Assembly (NCBI GenBank): GCA_034440635.1
Contig: JAOTON010002193.1
Location: forward strand, 1,165,011 to 1,229,010
Source of the DNA: Lepas anatifera
Taxonomy: Eukaryota > Arthropoda > Thecostraca > Lepadidae
Reading direction: 5' to 3'
DNA length: 64,000 nt
The notes under the pieces were generated by a model. The model did not search any database and was not told where the DNA came from. It was given only the letters and a program-made list of their open reading frames with translations. Numbering within the stretch: the stretch's first letter is position 1; every line of letters starts with the position of its first letter. The position numbers and the translations under genes were made by a program. Below are positions 43,325 to 55,650 of this stretch, one piece after another.

Positions 43325-44430
43325 ATCCTACCCCCACCGTACACCGGCGCCCATCCTACCCCCACCGTACACCAGCGCCCATCCTACCCGCACCGTACAC
43401 CGGCGCCCATCCTACCCGCACCGTACAACGGCCCCATCCTACCCGCACCGTACACCGGCGCCCATCCTACCCCACCGTACACCAGCGCCCATCCTACCCG
43501 CACCGTACACCAGCGCCCATCCTACCCGCACCGTACACCAGCGCCCATCCTACCCGCACCGTACCCAGCGCCCATGCTACCCGCACCGTACACCAGCGCC
43601 CATCCTACCAGCACCGTACCAGCGCCCATGCTACCCGCACCGTACAACGGCTCCCATCCTACCCCACCGTACACCGGCGCCCATCCTACCCCACCGTACA
43701 CCAGCGCCCATCCTACCCGCACCGTTACCAGCGCCCATCCTACCCCCCCGTACACCAGCACCCATCCTACCCGCACCGTACAACGGCTCCCATCCTACCC
43801 CCACCGTACACCGGCGCCCATCCTACCCCACCTACACCAGCGCCCATCCTACCCGACCGTACACCAGCGCCCTCCTACCCGCACCGTACACCGGCGCCCA
43901 TCCTACCCGCACCTACACCAGCGCCCATCCTACCCCCACCGTACACCAGCACCCATCCTACCCGCACCGTACCCAGCGCCCATGCTACCCGCACCGTACA
44001 CCGGCGCCCTCCTACCCCACCGTACACCAGCGCTCATCCTACCCGCACCGTACACCAGAGCCCATCCTAACCGCACCGTACCCAGGCCCATGCTACCCGC
44101 ACCGTACCCAGCACTCATGCTACCTGGACCGTACACCGGCGCCCATCCTACCCACCGTACACCAGCGCCCATCCTACCCCACCGTACACCAGCGCCCTCC
44201 TACCCGCACCGTACACCAGCGTCCATCCTACCCGCACCGTACACCAGCGCCCATCCTACCCGCACCGTACCACCCATGCTACCCGCACCGTACACCGGCG
44301 CCCATCCTACCCCACCGTCACCGCGCCCATCCTACCCGCACCGTACACCGGTGCTGATCCTACCCGCACCGTGCACCGGCGCCCATCCTACCCGCACCGT
44401 ACACCGGTGCCCATCCTAACCGTACCGTAC
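43325..44430. repeat. 28-bp minisatellite, about 39 copies
   Basis: Unit CCGTACACCAGCGCCCATCC then TACCCGCA, with frequent one-base indels. The long plus-strand open frame (AHPTPPYTS) is produced by the repeat. Confidence 0.93.
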
Positions 44431-44575
44431 ACCGGTACTAAAATGTCAAAATTAACTTGGAGTAAATGTAAGCTGGGTGTGGTCCAGCCAGGAGACTGGC
44501 TGTACTTTACTACTGTGTAAGAAACAGCGGGGATGTAAAGTATTGGCACCGATCCAAGGCCTGACGGAGTACAGG

Positions 44576-44712
44576 GAGACAAGGTTCAACCACCTGAGGA
44601 GCACAGGGAGCCAGGGTTCGACCACCTGATGTGGACCGGCGGAGCACAGGGAACCAGGGTTCGACCACCTCAGGAGTACAGGGAACCAGGGTTCAACTAC
44701 CTGATGTGGCCG
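44576..44712. repeat. About 43-bp repeat, 3 copies
   Basis: Repeats of GGAGCACAGGGARCCAGGGTTCGACCACCTGA-like sequence with GATGTGGACCGGC between; short and imperfect. Confidence 0.75.
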
Positions 44713-45034
44713 GCGGACCAGGCACGGCAGCCTGAGTCAACGTCTCATCGCCGCTAATGTGCCCCCTGATCAGGGTGCTCGAAATCGTATCAGGGCACAC
44801 GAATTTCTCTGCCGCAGAATTTCCAGAAATACAGATATAGACAGCACACAGCAGACACATTTGCAACCAATATAGTTTACATGTTTGTTGCCAGACATCG
44901 CAATCGGGCACATGTCGAAAGAAGTGTCAAGTGGTGGCCAGGTAAAGTACTCAATAAAAGCAAACAAAAAATTGTCACGTTCAGTTACGTTCTAGACTTT
45001 CCCACACTGGCAGTCCGGCTCCTGGCCGCCCGGC

Positions 45035-45435
45035 GGTGTCGGTACACCACAGCGGCGCGGTGGACCTCGGGGCAGCGGTGAACCGCAATTGTCGGCCAGC
45101 GGTGGTCCTCAGTTGTCGGTACACCACAGCGGTGTGGTGGACCTCGGGGCAACAGTGGACCGCAGTTGTCGGTACACCACAGCGGTGTGGTAGACCTCGG
45201 GGCAACAGTGGACCGCAGTTGTCGGTACACCACAGCGGCGCGGTGGACCTCGGGGCAGTGGTGGACCGCAGCTGTCGGAACACCACAGAGGCGCGATGGA
45301 CCTCTGGGCAGTGATGGACCGCAGCTGTCGGCACACCACAGAGCGGTGGACCTCGAGACAGCAGTGAATCGCAGTTGTCGGTACACCACAGCGGCGTGGT
45401 GGACCTCGGGGCAGCGGTGGACCGCAGCTATCGGC
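45035..45435. repeat. About 57-bp minisatellite, 7 copies
   Basis: Unit contains TGTCGGTACACCACAGCGGC, GGTGGACCTCGGGGCAGCGG and TGGACCGCAGT. Confidence 0.9.
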
Positions 45436-45575
45436 CGGCGCGTCACTGGACTGGCAGATCGACCCGTTCGGTGGCGAGCCATTACCTGAGAACCGGCGTC
45501 CCAACCGGCCTCGGGCGGTGCCGGCAAAAACCGCCCCACTCCCCGACCAAACACGGCGCCGAGGAGACTGACGGC

Positions 45576-45950
45576 CAGTGGCGGATCCAGGGGGGGCAAA
45601 AAGGTAATTGCCCCCCAAACGGAAAAGCTCGGGGCAAAACTATGTTTTTGCCCCCCAAAGCGATCGACCTCCTTTTCCCCGACTCCTTTTTAGCTTGTAA
45701 GCAAGATTTTGGTGCTTCGACTCTTAACTTCAAACAGAATTATTGAAGTTCAGTGTAAATATTGGGGCTTGGATAGGAAAAAAAGTATCTTGAGTCCATA
45801 TTTTTCACCCCGTGTCGTTTTTTTTTGCTTTTCGTCTCCAGTTCCCAAAATCCTACCGAAAAGGCATATTGTAAAGCAATTTTTCACTGCTCGACGTTTT
45901 TTTCGACTTTGGTTTGCCCCTCCCAAACCACCCGGCTAGATCCGCCACTG
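45576..45950. mobile_element. hAT-type MITE, CAGTGGCGGATC ends
   Basis: 375 bp with inverted ends CAGTGGCGGATCCAG and CTAGATCCGCCACTG, and a perfect 8-bp target duplication CTGACGGC (45568-45575, 45951-45958). Non-coding. Relatives are at 58625-58860 (diverged body) and 60385-60466 (right end). Confidence 0.9.
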
Positions 45951-46310
45951 CTGACGGCTGTAGGTACACTGGACTTGGTCGCCCCGGATGGCGTTTCGTG
46001 ATGCGAGCTAACCTTGACGACTTCCAGCGATCACAAAGTAGCCAAAATAGAATGCCTAAAAAGCGGACGTAACCATGAGTGACGATTGCATGTATGTACA
46101 GGTAGATCTTAGGATGGGGTAATCGAACAACGCTATGCTTCCGAAATTCCTCTTTGGACTTTTAAAAACATATTCCCGATTCACACAACGTTCGCTGCAA
46201 TAATCTGCAGGCCAGCTGAAATTGTCTTGGGTAACCTACCCGTCCATGTTGGTGCTGAGCTTCAGATGAGCGTTAGCGCCCAGACCAGAGCGAATATAAA
46301 ACAGGCCTGA

Positions 46311-46496
46311 GTAATAATTGTTGGGGTTTAACGACGCACCAACTGCCAGGGTTACACGGCGTCGCCAACTCTCACCCTATTGGAAGGGATTTTGGGGATC
46401 AGATCGACTTATACAGAGGCTCCGCCGGCCGGGACTTGAACCCGGGACCGGTGGCTTAGAAGACAAGGGTGCTATCCACTAAGCCACCTCATCCCC
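46311..46496 (-). mobile_element. tRNA-derived SINE, copy 3
   Basis: On the minus strand: GGGGATGAGGTGGCTTAGTG head, B box GGGTTCAAGTCCC, body AGTTGGCGACGCCGTGTAAC, tail ACCCCAACAATTATTA. Perfect 14-bp target duplication TAAAACAGGCCTGA (46297-46310, 46497-46510). Confidence 0.93.
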
Positions 46497-46894
46497 TAAA
46501 ACAGGCCTGACTTAACCATTGTTAAAGCTGTTATTTTCGAGCAGCAATCTGATACTGCTCACTTGAAGGGCACTTTCTCTGGCTCACACACCTGGCTGCC
46601 CCCTGCCACAGTGTGACTGTGGTTCTGGGGTTCTCAGCGTCGCTAACGGCCGATACCGACCGTACAGAGGCCGGGCCTGCGTGTCGGCTCGCCACGGTTA
46701 CCGGCCGCGGCGGGCCGATCAATGGCCGGCGCCCGCCCCCAGCCGCAGTCGGCCCAGCTGCGTGCGGGTGCGGGTGGAAACGGCCGGCTCCGACAGGCTC
46801 GGGGCCCACCGCAACCGCGTGCTGGAGCGCCGTACCACCTTACAGAGGCGCAGTTCCACCGTCACAACCAGTCGGAGGCGCCCTACCACCTGCC

Positions 46895-47185
46895 GAACTG
46901 ACCTGTCGGAGGGGATGTTCTACCGAACTGACCTCTCGGAGGGGCTGTTCCCTACCAAACTGACCTGTCGGAGGGGCTGTTCTACCGAACTGACCTGTCG
47001 GAGGGGCTGTTCTACCAAACTGACCAATCGGAGGGGCTGTTCTACCGAACTGACCAATCGGAGGGGCTGTTCTACCGAACTGACCTATCAGAGGGGCTGT
47101 TCTACCGAACTGACCTGTCGGGGGATGTTCTACCGAACTGACCTGTCGGAGGGATTTTCTACCGAACTGACCTGTCGGAGGGGCT
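46895..47185. repeat. 30-bp minisatellite, about 10 copies
   Basis: Unit GAACTGACCTGTCGGAGGGG then CTGTTCTACC. It is followed, after an inserted MITE-like piece, by a related array at 47395. Confidence 0.92.
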
Positions 47186-47197
47186 GTTCCACCCGTT

Positions 47198-47388
47198 GGT
47201 GGATCCAAGAGCAACTTTTGGAGGGGGCCAAACCAACGTTGGGAGGGGGGGCTAAATTGAGAAAAATCGCGAAAACAGCATTAAAGAAGTACCAAAATCT
47301 AGTCCATGGAGGAATATACCATTTCAGACTTTGGTGGGGGCCATGGCCCCTTTGCCCCCTCCCGCTGGATCCGTCAGTAGTTCACCTG
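47198..47388. mobile_element. Diverged GGATCCA-ended MITE
   Basis: Left end TTGGTGGATCCAAG and right end CTGGATCCGTCAGTAG are imperfect inverses, with GGGGGCC-rich flanks inside. It lies between two related minisatellite blocks, so it seems to have inserted into one array. Confidence 0.55.
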
Positions 47389-47394
47389 GACCTT

Positions 47395-47600
47395 GCCGGT
47401 GGTGCTGTTCCATCGAACCCTGTCGGAGGTGCTGCTCCACCCCACCTGGTCGGAGGTGCTGTTCCATCGAACCCTGTCGAAGGTGCTGCTCCACCCCACC
47501 TGGTCCGAGGTTCTATTCCATCTAACCCTGTCGGAGGTGCTGTTCCACCCCACCTGGTCCGAGGTTCTATTCCATCGAACCCTTGTCGGAGGTGCGATAC
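47395..47600. repeat. 58-bp (2 x 29) minisatellite
   Basis: Alternating GTCGGAGGTGCTGTTCCATC and GGTGCTGCTCCACCCCACCT blocks, sharing GGAGG-GCTGTTC with the array at 46895-47185. Confidence 0.88.
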
Positions 47601-49137
47601 CCACCTACGGGAGTGTGGGTTGCAAACCAGCACACCGGCATGTAAATAGCGCCGTTCGCTGTTGAGCGGAAGACACAGTCACAAACTCGACCAAGACCAG
47701 CAGCGGGAAGGCAAGAGGCTTCGATCAACGAGCAAAGCCTATGCTGTAGTTATTCTGAGATACAAAACCCGTCAAACTGGAAGGAACAGCTTGAACAAGC
47801 ATTTCTGGGGTAAATACGAGACATATCTCAGTTGCAGAGTCAGGTTTCATGCAACTTCTCATTCATATAGCCCCGACTGCTGAATATATTTGGAATTCGA
47901 TATTTACACCGGCAGAACCTGAACGGTTTCTGCTCCGATCCATTCGCCGACCGAGCTGCTGTCGCGCTAGCATACCCACCCCGCATTCAAAACGGACATC
48001 CCGCTCATAGGCTTCAAATTCCGTTTTTGTGTAGCCGCGGGATCACTCATATCTGGATTACCAACTGGATAATTGCCGAGGCGAGCTGGCAGATGACTGG
48101 TGGAAACGCTCGGAATGAGATAAGTGGTGGTTTTAAAGGCAGAAACGTCAGAGGAGGGGCTGCTGCACGCCAGACAGCACATCAGTCGCGGGAGCCGTCA
48201 CAGACGCACTTCCCGGCGTCACGTCACACCGCAGCACGGCGGGAAAGCACGTCACTGGCGCCACACCACTGCCAGACACCAAAGGACACAGGGGCGGATT
48301 CAATGAGGGCGGGCAATCCAGTCAAGACCCCCTCAAAGGCAAATAGAGGGGGACTGACCCTCATTTCCCCTTCCTCCCTGCCAAAGCAAATCAGTGTTTT
48401 ATAAATGATCAATTGGGAACAAGGTGTCCGCCAATAGAGACAGTTATAAGCGTCCTGTCCGTTAGCAACGTATCTCTTTAAAAGTGATGGTTTCCTGCAA
48501 AGAGAAATAAAAATTGAAGCGTGTTGCCTTCGCCGCGCGATGTTTTTCTCCCGCCGAAATGGAGAATAGTCACTTTTCAGTACCGTAAGTCCTGCTGAAA
48601 ACATTACAACGATGTTATCAAGCCAAAACATCATCTTACTCGTGGTGAAAGTCCCGTGATCTAGCTGGTAGTCACAAGCAAATATCAAAATTGTCAAAGT
48701 TGATTCTCTTCACCTCTCATGGAATGACATGTTTCCCATCAGATGCCTGAGAACAATAACATCACAAAACGGCCCAGTTCGTTGCCCCCAGTTCCACCAC
48801 GTGTAGTCACAGGCAAAAAATGGGGAATACGTATGCTAAAGGTATCGTTCAACCCGACAGGGACCTGATCTCATCACAGAGGACACTCCTCACGAATATG
48901 ACGCAAAGCGACCCAATAAGCCGGACCAGATATCGGCCAGTGCATCCCTGTGAGGGAGGCGCTGGGCTGGCCCTCCCGGCAGCGGTGATATTCGTCTCCG
49001 CACCGGACGTCGGCTATCTGGCGGCCCATCGTCGCCAGGTAGCGGAGCGATGCCACGGATAACGCACCCGCCGCCGCCGCTGACGACGACACGGACCCAG
49101 CCACCCAGCCGGCGCAGCGACCCGGCCCCTCACCGCT

Positions 49138-49690
49138 GCCACAGCTTGGCCGCGCTGTGGGACGCTGGGTGACGCTGCCAGAGCTTGGCCGCGCTGTGGG
49201 ACGCTGGGCGGCGCTGCCAGAGGTTGGCCGCGCTGTGGGACGCTGGGCGGCGCTGCCAGAGCTTGGCCGCGCTGTGGGACGCTGGGTGACGCTGCCAGAG
49301 CTTGGCCGCGCTGTGGGACGCTGGGTGACGCTGCCAGAGCTTGGCCGCGCTGTAGGACGCTGGATGACGCTGCGAGAGCTTGGCCACGCTGTGGGACGCT
49401 GGGCGGTGCTGCCACAGCTTGGCCGCGCTGTGGACGCTGGGCGGCGCTGCCAGAGGTTGGCCGCGCTGTGGGACGCTGGGCGGCGCTGCCAGAGGTTGGC
49501 CGCTCTGTGGGACGCTGCCAGAGCTTGACCGCGCTGTGGGACGCTGGGTGACGCTGCCAGAGCTTGGCCGCGCTGTGGGACGCTGGGTGACGCTGCGAGA
49601 GTTGGCCACGCTGTGGGACTCCGGGCGGCGCTGCCAGAGCTTGACCGCGCTGTGGGACGCTGGGCGGCGCTGTGAAAGATTGGCCGCGCA
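49138..49690. repeat. 39-bp minisatellite, about 14 copies
   Basis: Unit GACGCTGCCAGAGCTTGGCC then GCGCTGTGGGACGCTGGGT. The 13-codon period keeps frames open on both strands; no other coding sign. Confidence 0.93.
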
Positions 49691-51424
49691 ATGTGACAAC
49701 TGCAATCCTATAATGCCCGAGCACGTCTGTATACAGAATAACGACCCAGTAATCACCAGTAGAACATGTGTGCTACGTAAACGGACTTTCACGAAATGTT
49801 GTGATCATCATCAATCTCTAGACGTGCTGGCAATTATCTTTGTTACCTTGTCGAGGACCTACCTCTAAAATCAACCTTTCAAACCCATCATTTGCTGTAA
49901 CGGTCATACTTGTGTAGTATTTTCTCTTATGAATGAGGCGCGTCTGAAAAGGGGCAACTGGATTGGGGTCTTTGACCTAAGAGAGGACTACTAGCAGATA
50001 ATAACTGGAGTGGTAAGGGGTTTTCAAGCGGACAATCCCCGATTACAGCGATCCCCAGCATAAAAAGCGCATCGCTCGGTAAGTACCCACGAGGCCGAGG
50101 ACAAAACACAGCGCAGCCGAGGACAAAAGCCTGGATGCGACAGCCTACTAACGAGAGAAGGCCGGCCGACAAGCAACGGCCCTCGGCGATGTTCAGTACA
50201 TGTACCTATGAGGTCCAATAACAGCCTGACTGAGACGTTGAAATGGAGTGCTGTAAATTGGAGTTTAATCGCATATTAGCTGCTAATGGCTATATCGTGC
50301 CCGATGGCGGGGCTGATGCGAGGCATAGGGGTGCATCAGGATAATTTATGGTTCCTATAATATTCCCATGTTAACAACAAGCCCCCAATGTCCGAGCCCA
50401 TGTCTACGTACCTTGCCATTATGCTATTGAACATTGTTCAAATAGCACTTGACTATACATCTTTCCAAATTCTGATTTATAGGTATTCCACGTAAATGGA
50501 TCAGATGGACAGTGAAACAACAGCCCGTCCTGCCGAGCACATTGTCGTCCGCATGCTGCAGTTGGAAATAGCGCGACCAGGCAGAGAGACATGAATGTGC
50601 AAAGACAAACGCTTAAGCTATGGAAAGGGGAAAGAAGCGCCCAAGTAGAGCGTTTGCAGTGCCTTCCCCAAACTGGGGGCTGCTGGGAGGGGCCGGCTGT
50701 CACCCTGATGACCCGCTGCGCCCAGACGCTGAGATGAGCCGTCAGGACGCCCAGCCCAGATTCTATCGGCCCGCTTAACCGTCCATTTAAGCCGCGATAC
50801 CATCGGCCGCACAATACCGGCGCGCCACACAAAGGGCGCGCCATTTTCCGGCCGGCGGCGCCGCGCGCCGGCGGACAATGGAGCCCACCTGTGCGCCGGC
50901 CGCCGCCGTCACGTGTGCATAACGCCGCCCGACAGCACAATGCGCCGCCACAATTGTATCAGCGCATTACGCTTTCTTCACATTCTGAGAGACAACTGGG
51001 GCGTACGCGGCGCAGGATCGGGCGCGGCCGGCACGACCAATAGTGCATATTCTCCTCTCCCATAGACAGGCGGCTGTCTTTGACGTTGGACGACTCGGAT
51101 GCAATGTTCAGGAGGATATAGTTTCCAGCTAGAAATTAGGGCGACTCATCGCCAAGGTCGAACCGCGACCTCATTGTTATTTCCCCGAGCAGAGCAAGGC
51201 AGCAGGGCTAGCACATACATAACCATACAATGCATAATTAACGACGCGACAAACACTGCCATCAAACGCATAGACAGGTCCCGACCTGCTGAGTGGGATC
51301 TCCAGGAACAGACTGAACACAAGTAGTGGCTCCAGGACTTCATTTGGGGGGGCTCCCTCGCCACAGCCTCGGAAAACAGCCCCTGCCTGTGCAGTTTCTG
51401 ACATTCTGCAGACTGTATCCGACA

Positions 51425-52430
51425 CCTTGGATTGCACTCTGAAGGGGCTCCCCTGCCTGCTGTACCCGCCACTAGATTGCACTCGGAAGGGGCTCCCTGC
51501 CTGCTGTACCCGCCACTAGATTGCACTCTGAAGGGGCTCCCCCTGCCTGCTGTATCCCCCACCTTGGATTGCACTCTGCCGGAGCTCCCCTGCCTGCTGC
51601 ATCCGCCACTGGATTGCACTCTGAAGGGCTCCCCTGCCTGCTGTACCCGCCACCTTGGATTGCACTCTGAAGGGGCTCCCCTGCCTGCTGTACCCGCCAC
51701 TTAGATTGCACTCTGAAGGGGCTCCCCTGCCTGCTGTACCCGCCACTAGATTGCACTCTGAAGGGGCTCCCCTGCCTGCTGTACCCGCCACTAGATTGCA
51801 CTCTGAAGGGGCTCCCCTGCCTGCTGTATCCCCCACCTTGGATTGCACTCTGCCGGAGCTCCCCTGCCTGCTGCATCCGCCACCTTGGATTGCACTCTGA
51901 AGGTGCTCCCCTGCCTGCTGTACCCGCCACTAGATTGCACTCTGAAGGGGCTCCCCTGCCTGCTGTACCCGCCACCTTAGATTGCACTCGGAAGGGGCTC
52001 CCTGCCTGCTGTACCCGCCACTAGATTGCACTCTGAAGGGGCTCCCCTGCCTGCTGTATCCCCCCACCTTGGATTGCACTCTGCCGGAGCTCCCCTGCCT
52101 GCTGCATCCGCCACTTGGATTGCACTCTGAAGGTGCTCCCCTGCCTGCTGTACCCGCCACTAGATTGCACTCTGAAGGTGCTCCCCTGCCTGCTGTATCC
52201 GCCACCTTGGATTGCACTCTGAAGGTGCTCCCCTGCCTGCTGTACCCGCCACTAGATTTCACTCTGAAGGGGCTCCCCTGCCTGCTGTACCCGCCACTTA
52301 GATTGCACTCTGAAGGGGCTCCCCTGCCTGCTGTACCCGCCACTAGATTTCACTCTGAAGGGGCTCCCCTGCCTGCTGCATCCGCCACCTTAGATTGCAC
52401 TCTGCCGGAGCTCTCCTGCCTGCTGCACCA
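51425..52430. repeat. 45-bp minisatellite, about 22 copies
   Basis: Unit TTGCACTCTGAAGGGGCTCC then CCTGCCTGCTGTACCCGCCA and CTAGA. A higher-order pattern is visible: a variant with CTGCCGGAGCTCC recurs every several units. Confidence 0.93.
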
Positions 52431-53039
52431 CCGCATCCCGGACAGGGGACGGCGGAGGATAATCAACGCTGCCGAATACCTGCTATGTGTAAGGACGTGA
52501 GCAATTGGGCCGCACGCCACCATGACTCAGCACGCTCATATTGTGAAGCATGCATTATCATTCAGGGGTCAAGTTACCGCGAAAACACGGTTAATATTGC
52601 ATATAATTTAAGGATTTAAAAACGCTATGCAAAAGTCGGTAATACTCCCCTACCACCATACTCTATCACAAGTATAAGTATGGACTCGGGACGAGGGACA
52701 GGGAGGGGGGTTGTCATTACCAAGGGCGCCCCCTGACGGCAATTTCACGAATTTTTTTAGGGGCAGGTGTTTCAAAAGTGTTACCGGCAAGAAACGAATA
52801 TAAAATTCACACATAGCCAAACCAGAATCTGCAGCTGACAAAGGAAAGGCAGCCCCTTTGAAGGACGCCGGGAGACATAGCGCTTATCCCTGGGCCAACT
52901 TCTGTCAATCTTGAGGCGCATATTGCGCATAATCTTGACATCTTAAGGCTTCTGGTTTGTTCATTTCGAGGGCCTTCGGTACCTGACGGGGACAGGGGGG
53001 CAAAAAGTGGGCGGCCGCCTGATTGCATCCATCCCTGGA

Positions 53040-53345
53040 TGACGATGAAACACAATTGACATAAGGTACAGTCCCCCGCAATTGAAATTGCCATGCCTAG
53101 GCTCGACCGGTTTAGGATGAATATCTCGCAACTTATGGCGTCTATAGCTTTACAAACGGGTTCTTCTTATGTATTTTTGCAAGAGCTTTCCAGTGGTTAC
53201 CATTATTTCCTAATCTGACATCTGCGTGAGAAAATATTACACAATTACTGATTTTGCTGCATTTTGACGGGGTAGTCTTCGGCTGACTTGCCACCGCCCC
53301 TGATAATCCCCGACCCTTCGCTCGACTGGCACGCATACCTGGGTC
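53040..53345 (-). repeat. Partial copy of the 62-64 kb element
   Basis: The minus strand matches 62030-62285 closely, including AAGTCAGCCGAAGACTACCC, CAGTAATTGTGTAATATTTT and AACCGGTCGAGCCTAG. Both copies keep open a frame with SQPKTTPS and SKISNCVIFSH. Confidence 0.85.
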
Positions 53346-54170
53346 ACGTGATTACTACGTGTTTACAACGACAGGTGCAAGGCCACACGTAGTAAATAGT
53401 GTGTGGCAGGCAGGGGGCACAGTGTTTTGAACCGAGGTGATCAGTACTGTCTCGCAGGTGTCTAGCCCCAGGCGGTCCGTCCAGTGACCGAGGCGCCCGG
53501 GCACGAGAGTCCAAGACTGGGTATGTCTGAGTTATGGCTTCAAACAATGTTTCCAGCCTCATAAGGCTCACAGGATCACTGCTGAAATATTTTTTCTGGG
53601 GGATTAGAGTTCATGGGGTTTAAAACGGCACCCTGTGGCCGAATTTTGTTATTTAACACCCGCCCCGGTGGGAGTCCGAGCCATCTTGTGCTGTAGGGGA
53701 GAACACTTCCCCTCGAACCCGGCTCCTATGCAGGATAGAGGGAAACGCGAACACTGGTAGATGGTTCATAAGAATTTATCGCGAAACTACATTACTCACT
53801 TTTTGTCTCAGGTCAATATTTAGGTCATGACAGGTAAAAAATGTGATAGGGTGTAGAGGAGTTTATGGGGCCTATCGTCTGACTGAATTCAGTTAGTATG
53901 GCGCCACTGTAAACTGTAACTGTAAACAAACTGTATGGCGCCATTGGCTTCCTCTTTTACGGAAAATTGAACCATGTATAATATGACTATACTACATGAA
54001 ATCATAAAAGTAATGTGACCTAAAGCTGGGTCAAGGTCTTTATCTGATCTAGCATAATCAGTATGCATATCAATCAACTTGCAATAACAATCCAAACGTA
54101 ATGGTATCAAAATAAAAAAAACTTTTTCATAATTTCCTGCGAAATTATTGACCCAAGTCTACCTGTTTAA

Positions 54171-55650
54171 CCCTCGTCCCGGTGGAAGGTGCTTAAACAC
54201 CCTCTCGGGTGTTTTCCGGCGGCACGAAAAAACGGCGGCGCGAGGCGCCGCCGTACTTAGCACACTTTATCCTTGATTGATTCCGCAACTTTTCCCCCAA
54301 ATTTTAAGGTTGGGTCATCTCAGTTCAGGTCACCAGTGCAGGTGACCTCACCTCCAAAAATGTTTAAGCGGCATAAGTAAGAAATGGGTGAATTTATCGA
54401 ATTAAAACTTATTCCATATAATGGGCCCACCGAGTGCTACAACATATATTCCGGGATTTTTCATATCGATGACCTAAGGTCAACTACGGACCATGACCTC
54501 GCTATTGTAAATGCATGGGAAAACAGAAATTGGGCTGTATTTGTGTACTCAACAGCTGAGAAAACCTCAATATTCCCTAAATCGTAGTATCCTGGGACCC
54601 TTTCCAGGCTCCTGTTGCAATTTTTGACCTGTGACCTCTGAGAGGTCATCTGGGGCTATTTAAGCAGTTTGCAGACTTATGTCAATAACTGCATGAAATG
54701 ATCCAGCTTTTATTTTGATATCATTGCGTTCAGATTGCTATTGCGAGTCGATTGATTGCATATTGACTATGCTAGGTTAAAAAGTGACCCTGAGCTGAGG
54801 TCTGGTCATTTTTAAGTTTTGACCTAGTATGGCCCGTTCGATTTTCGGATTTGATTCATCATTCGATTTTCCGTGACGACAGGAAGCGAATGGTGTCTCA
54901 CTCAACTCTCCAGACGCCAGATACCAAAAACTCTACTCAAAATCCCACTTCCTTTGACCTGTCATGACCTCAAAATCGACCTGAGCCAAAAAGCGACAAA
55001 TATAATTTCTTCATGAATTTGTATGAACTATCCAACAGCGTTCGCTTTTTTCGCTATCCCACGTAGAGGCCGAGTTCGAGGGGGTGTTCAAACACCCCCC
55101 TCCCACCAGGGCAAAGATGGCTCGTAGGCCCACTGGGGCGCGGTTTAAGCAATCCAAGATGACCTCTCAGAGATCACAGCTCCAAACTTGCACCATGAGC
55201 CTGGAGAGGGGCTTAAGCTACTACGATTTGGAGAATGTGAAGGTATTCAACTACATATCAACAGAAATAAAACCATTTCCCTCAATTTTTGTTTTCCCAT
55301 GCATTTCCAATGGAGAGGTCATGATCTGTATTTGATCCTAGGTCATCGATATGTAAAATCCCGGAATATGTTTTGCGCTAATTGATAGGGCTATTATGTG
55401 ATGTGAGTTTTAAGAAGACAGATTCACACCGTTCCTACTCATGAAATCTTAAACTTTTTTGGAGTTGAGGTAACTTGACCTGCACTGTTGACCTGACCTG
55501 AGATGGTGCAAACGTAAAACTCTAGAAAATGTTGGAGAATTAATTACGGATAGGGTGCACCAATTACGGCGGCGCTTCGCGCCGGCATTTTTATGCCCAG
55601 TCGGAAAAATCTGAGGGAGGGTGTTCAGACCCCCCTCCTCCGGGGGAGGG
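54171..55650. mobile_element. Foldback-like element with long inverted arms
   Basis: The plus strand of 54171-54660 aligns with the minus strand of 55650-55100. Shared blocks in order are a hairpin of GGCGGCGCGAGGCGCCGCCG type, TCTCAGGTCAGGTC-like sequence, CATATTCCGGGATTTT-like sequence, ATATCGATGACCTAGG, AAATGCATGGGAAAACA and CTCTGAGAGGTCATC. Arms are about 490-550 bp and diverged, with a spacer of about 440 bp. No transposase. Confidence 0.8.

Noticed and set aside
43574..44419. 281-codon Pro/His/Thr-rich plus-strand ORF
   Set aside because: Entirely inside the 28-bp array and dependent on chance indels.
49014..49868. 220-236 codon repeat ORFs
   Set aside because: A 39-bp (13-codon) repeat read in several frames.
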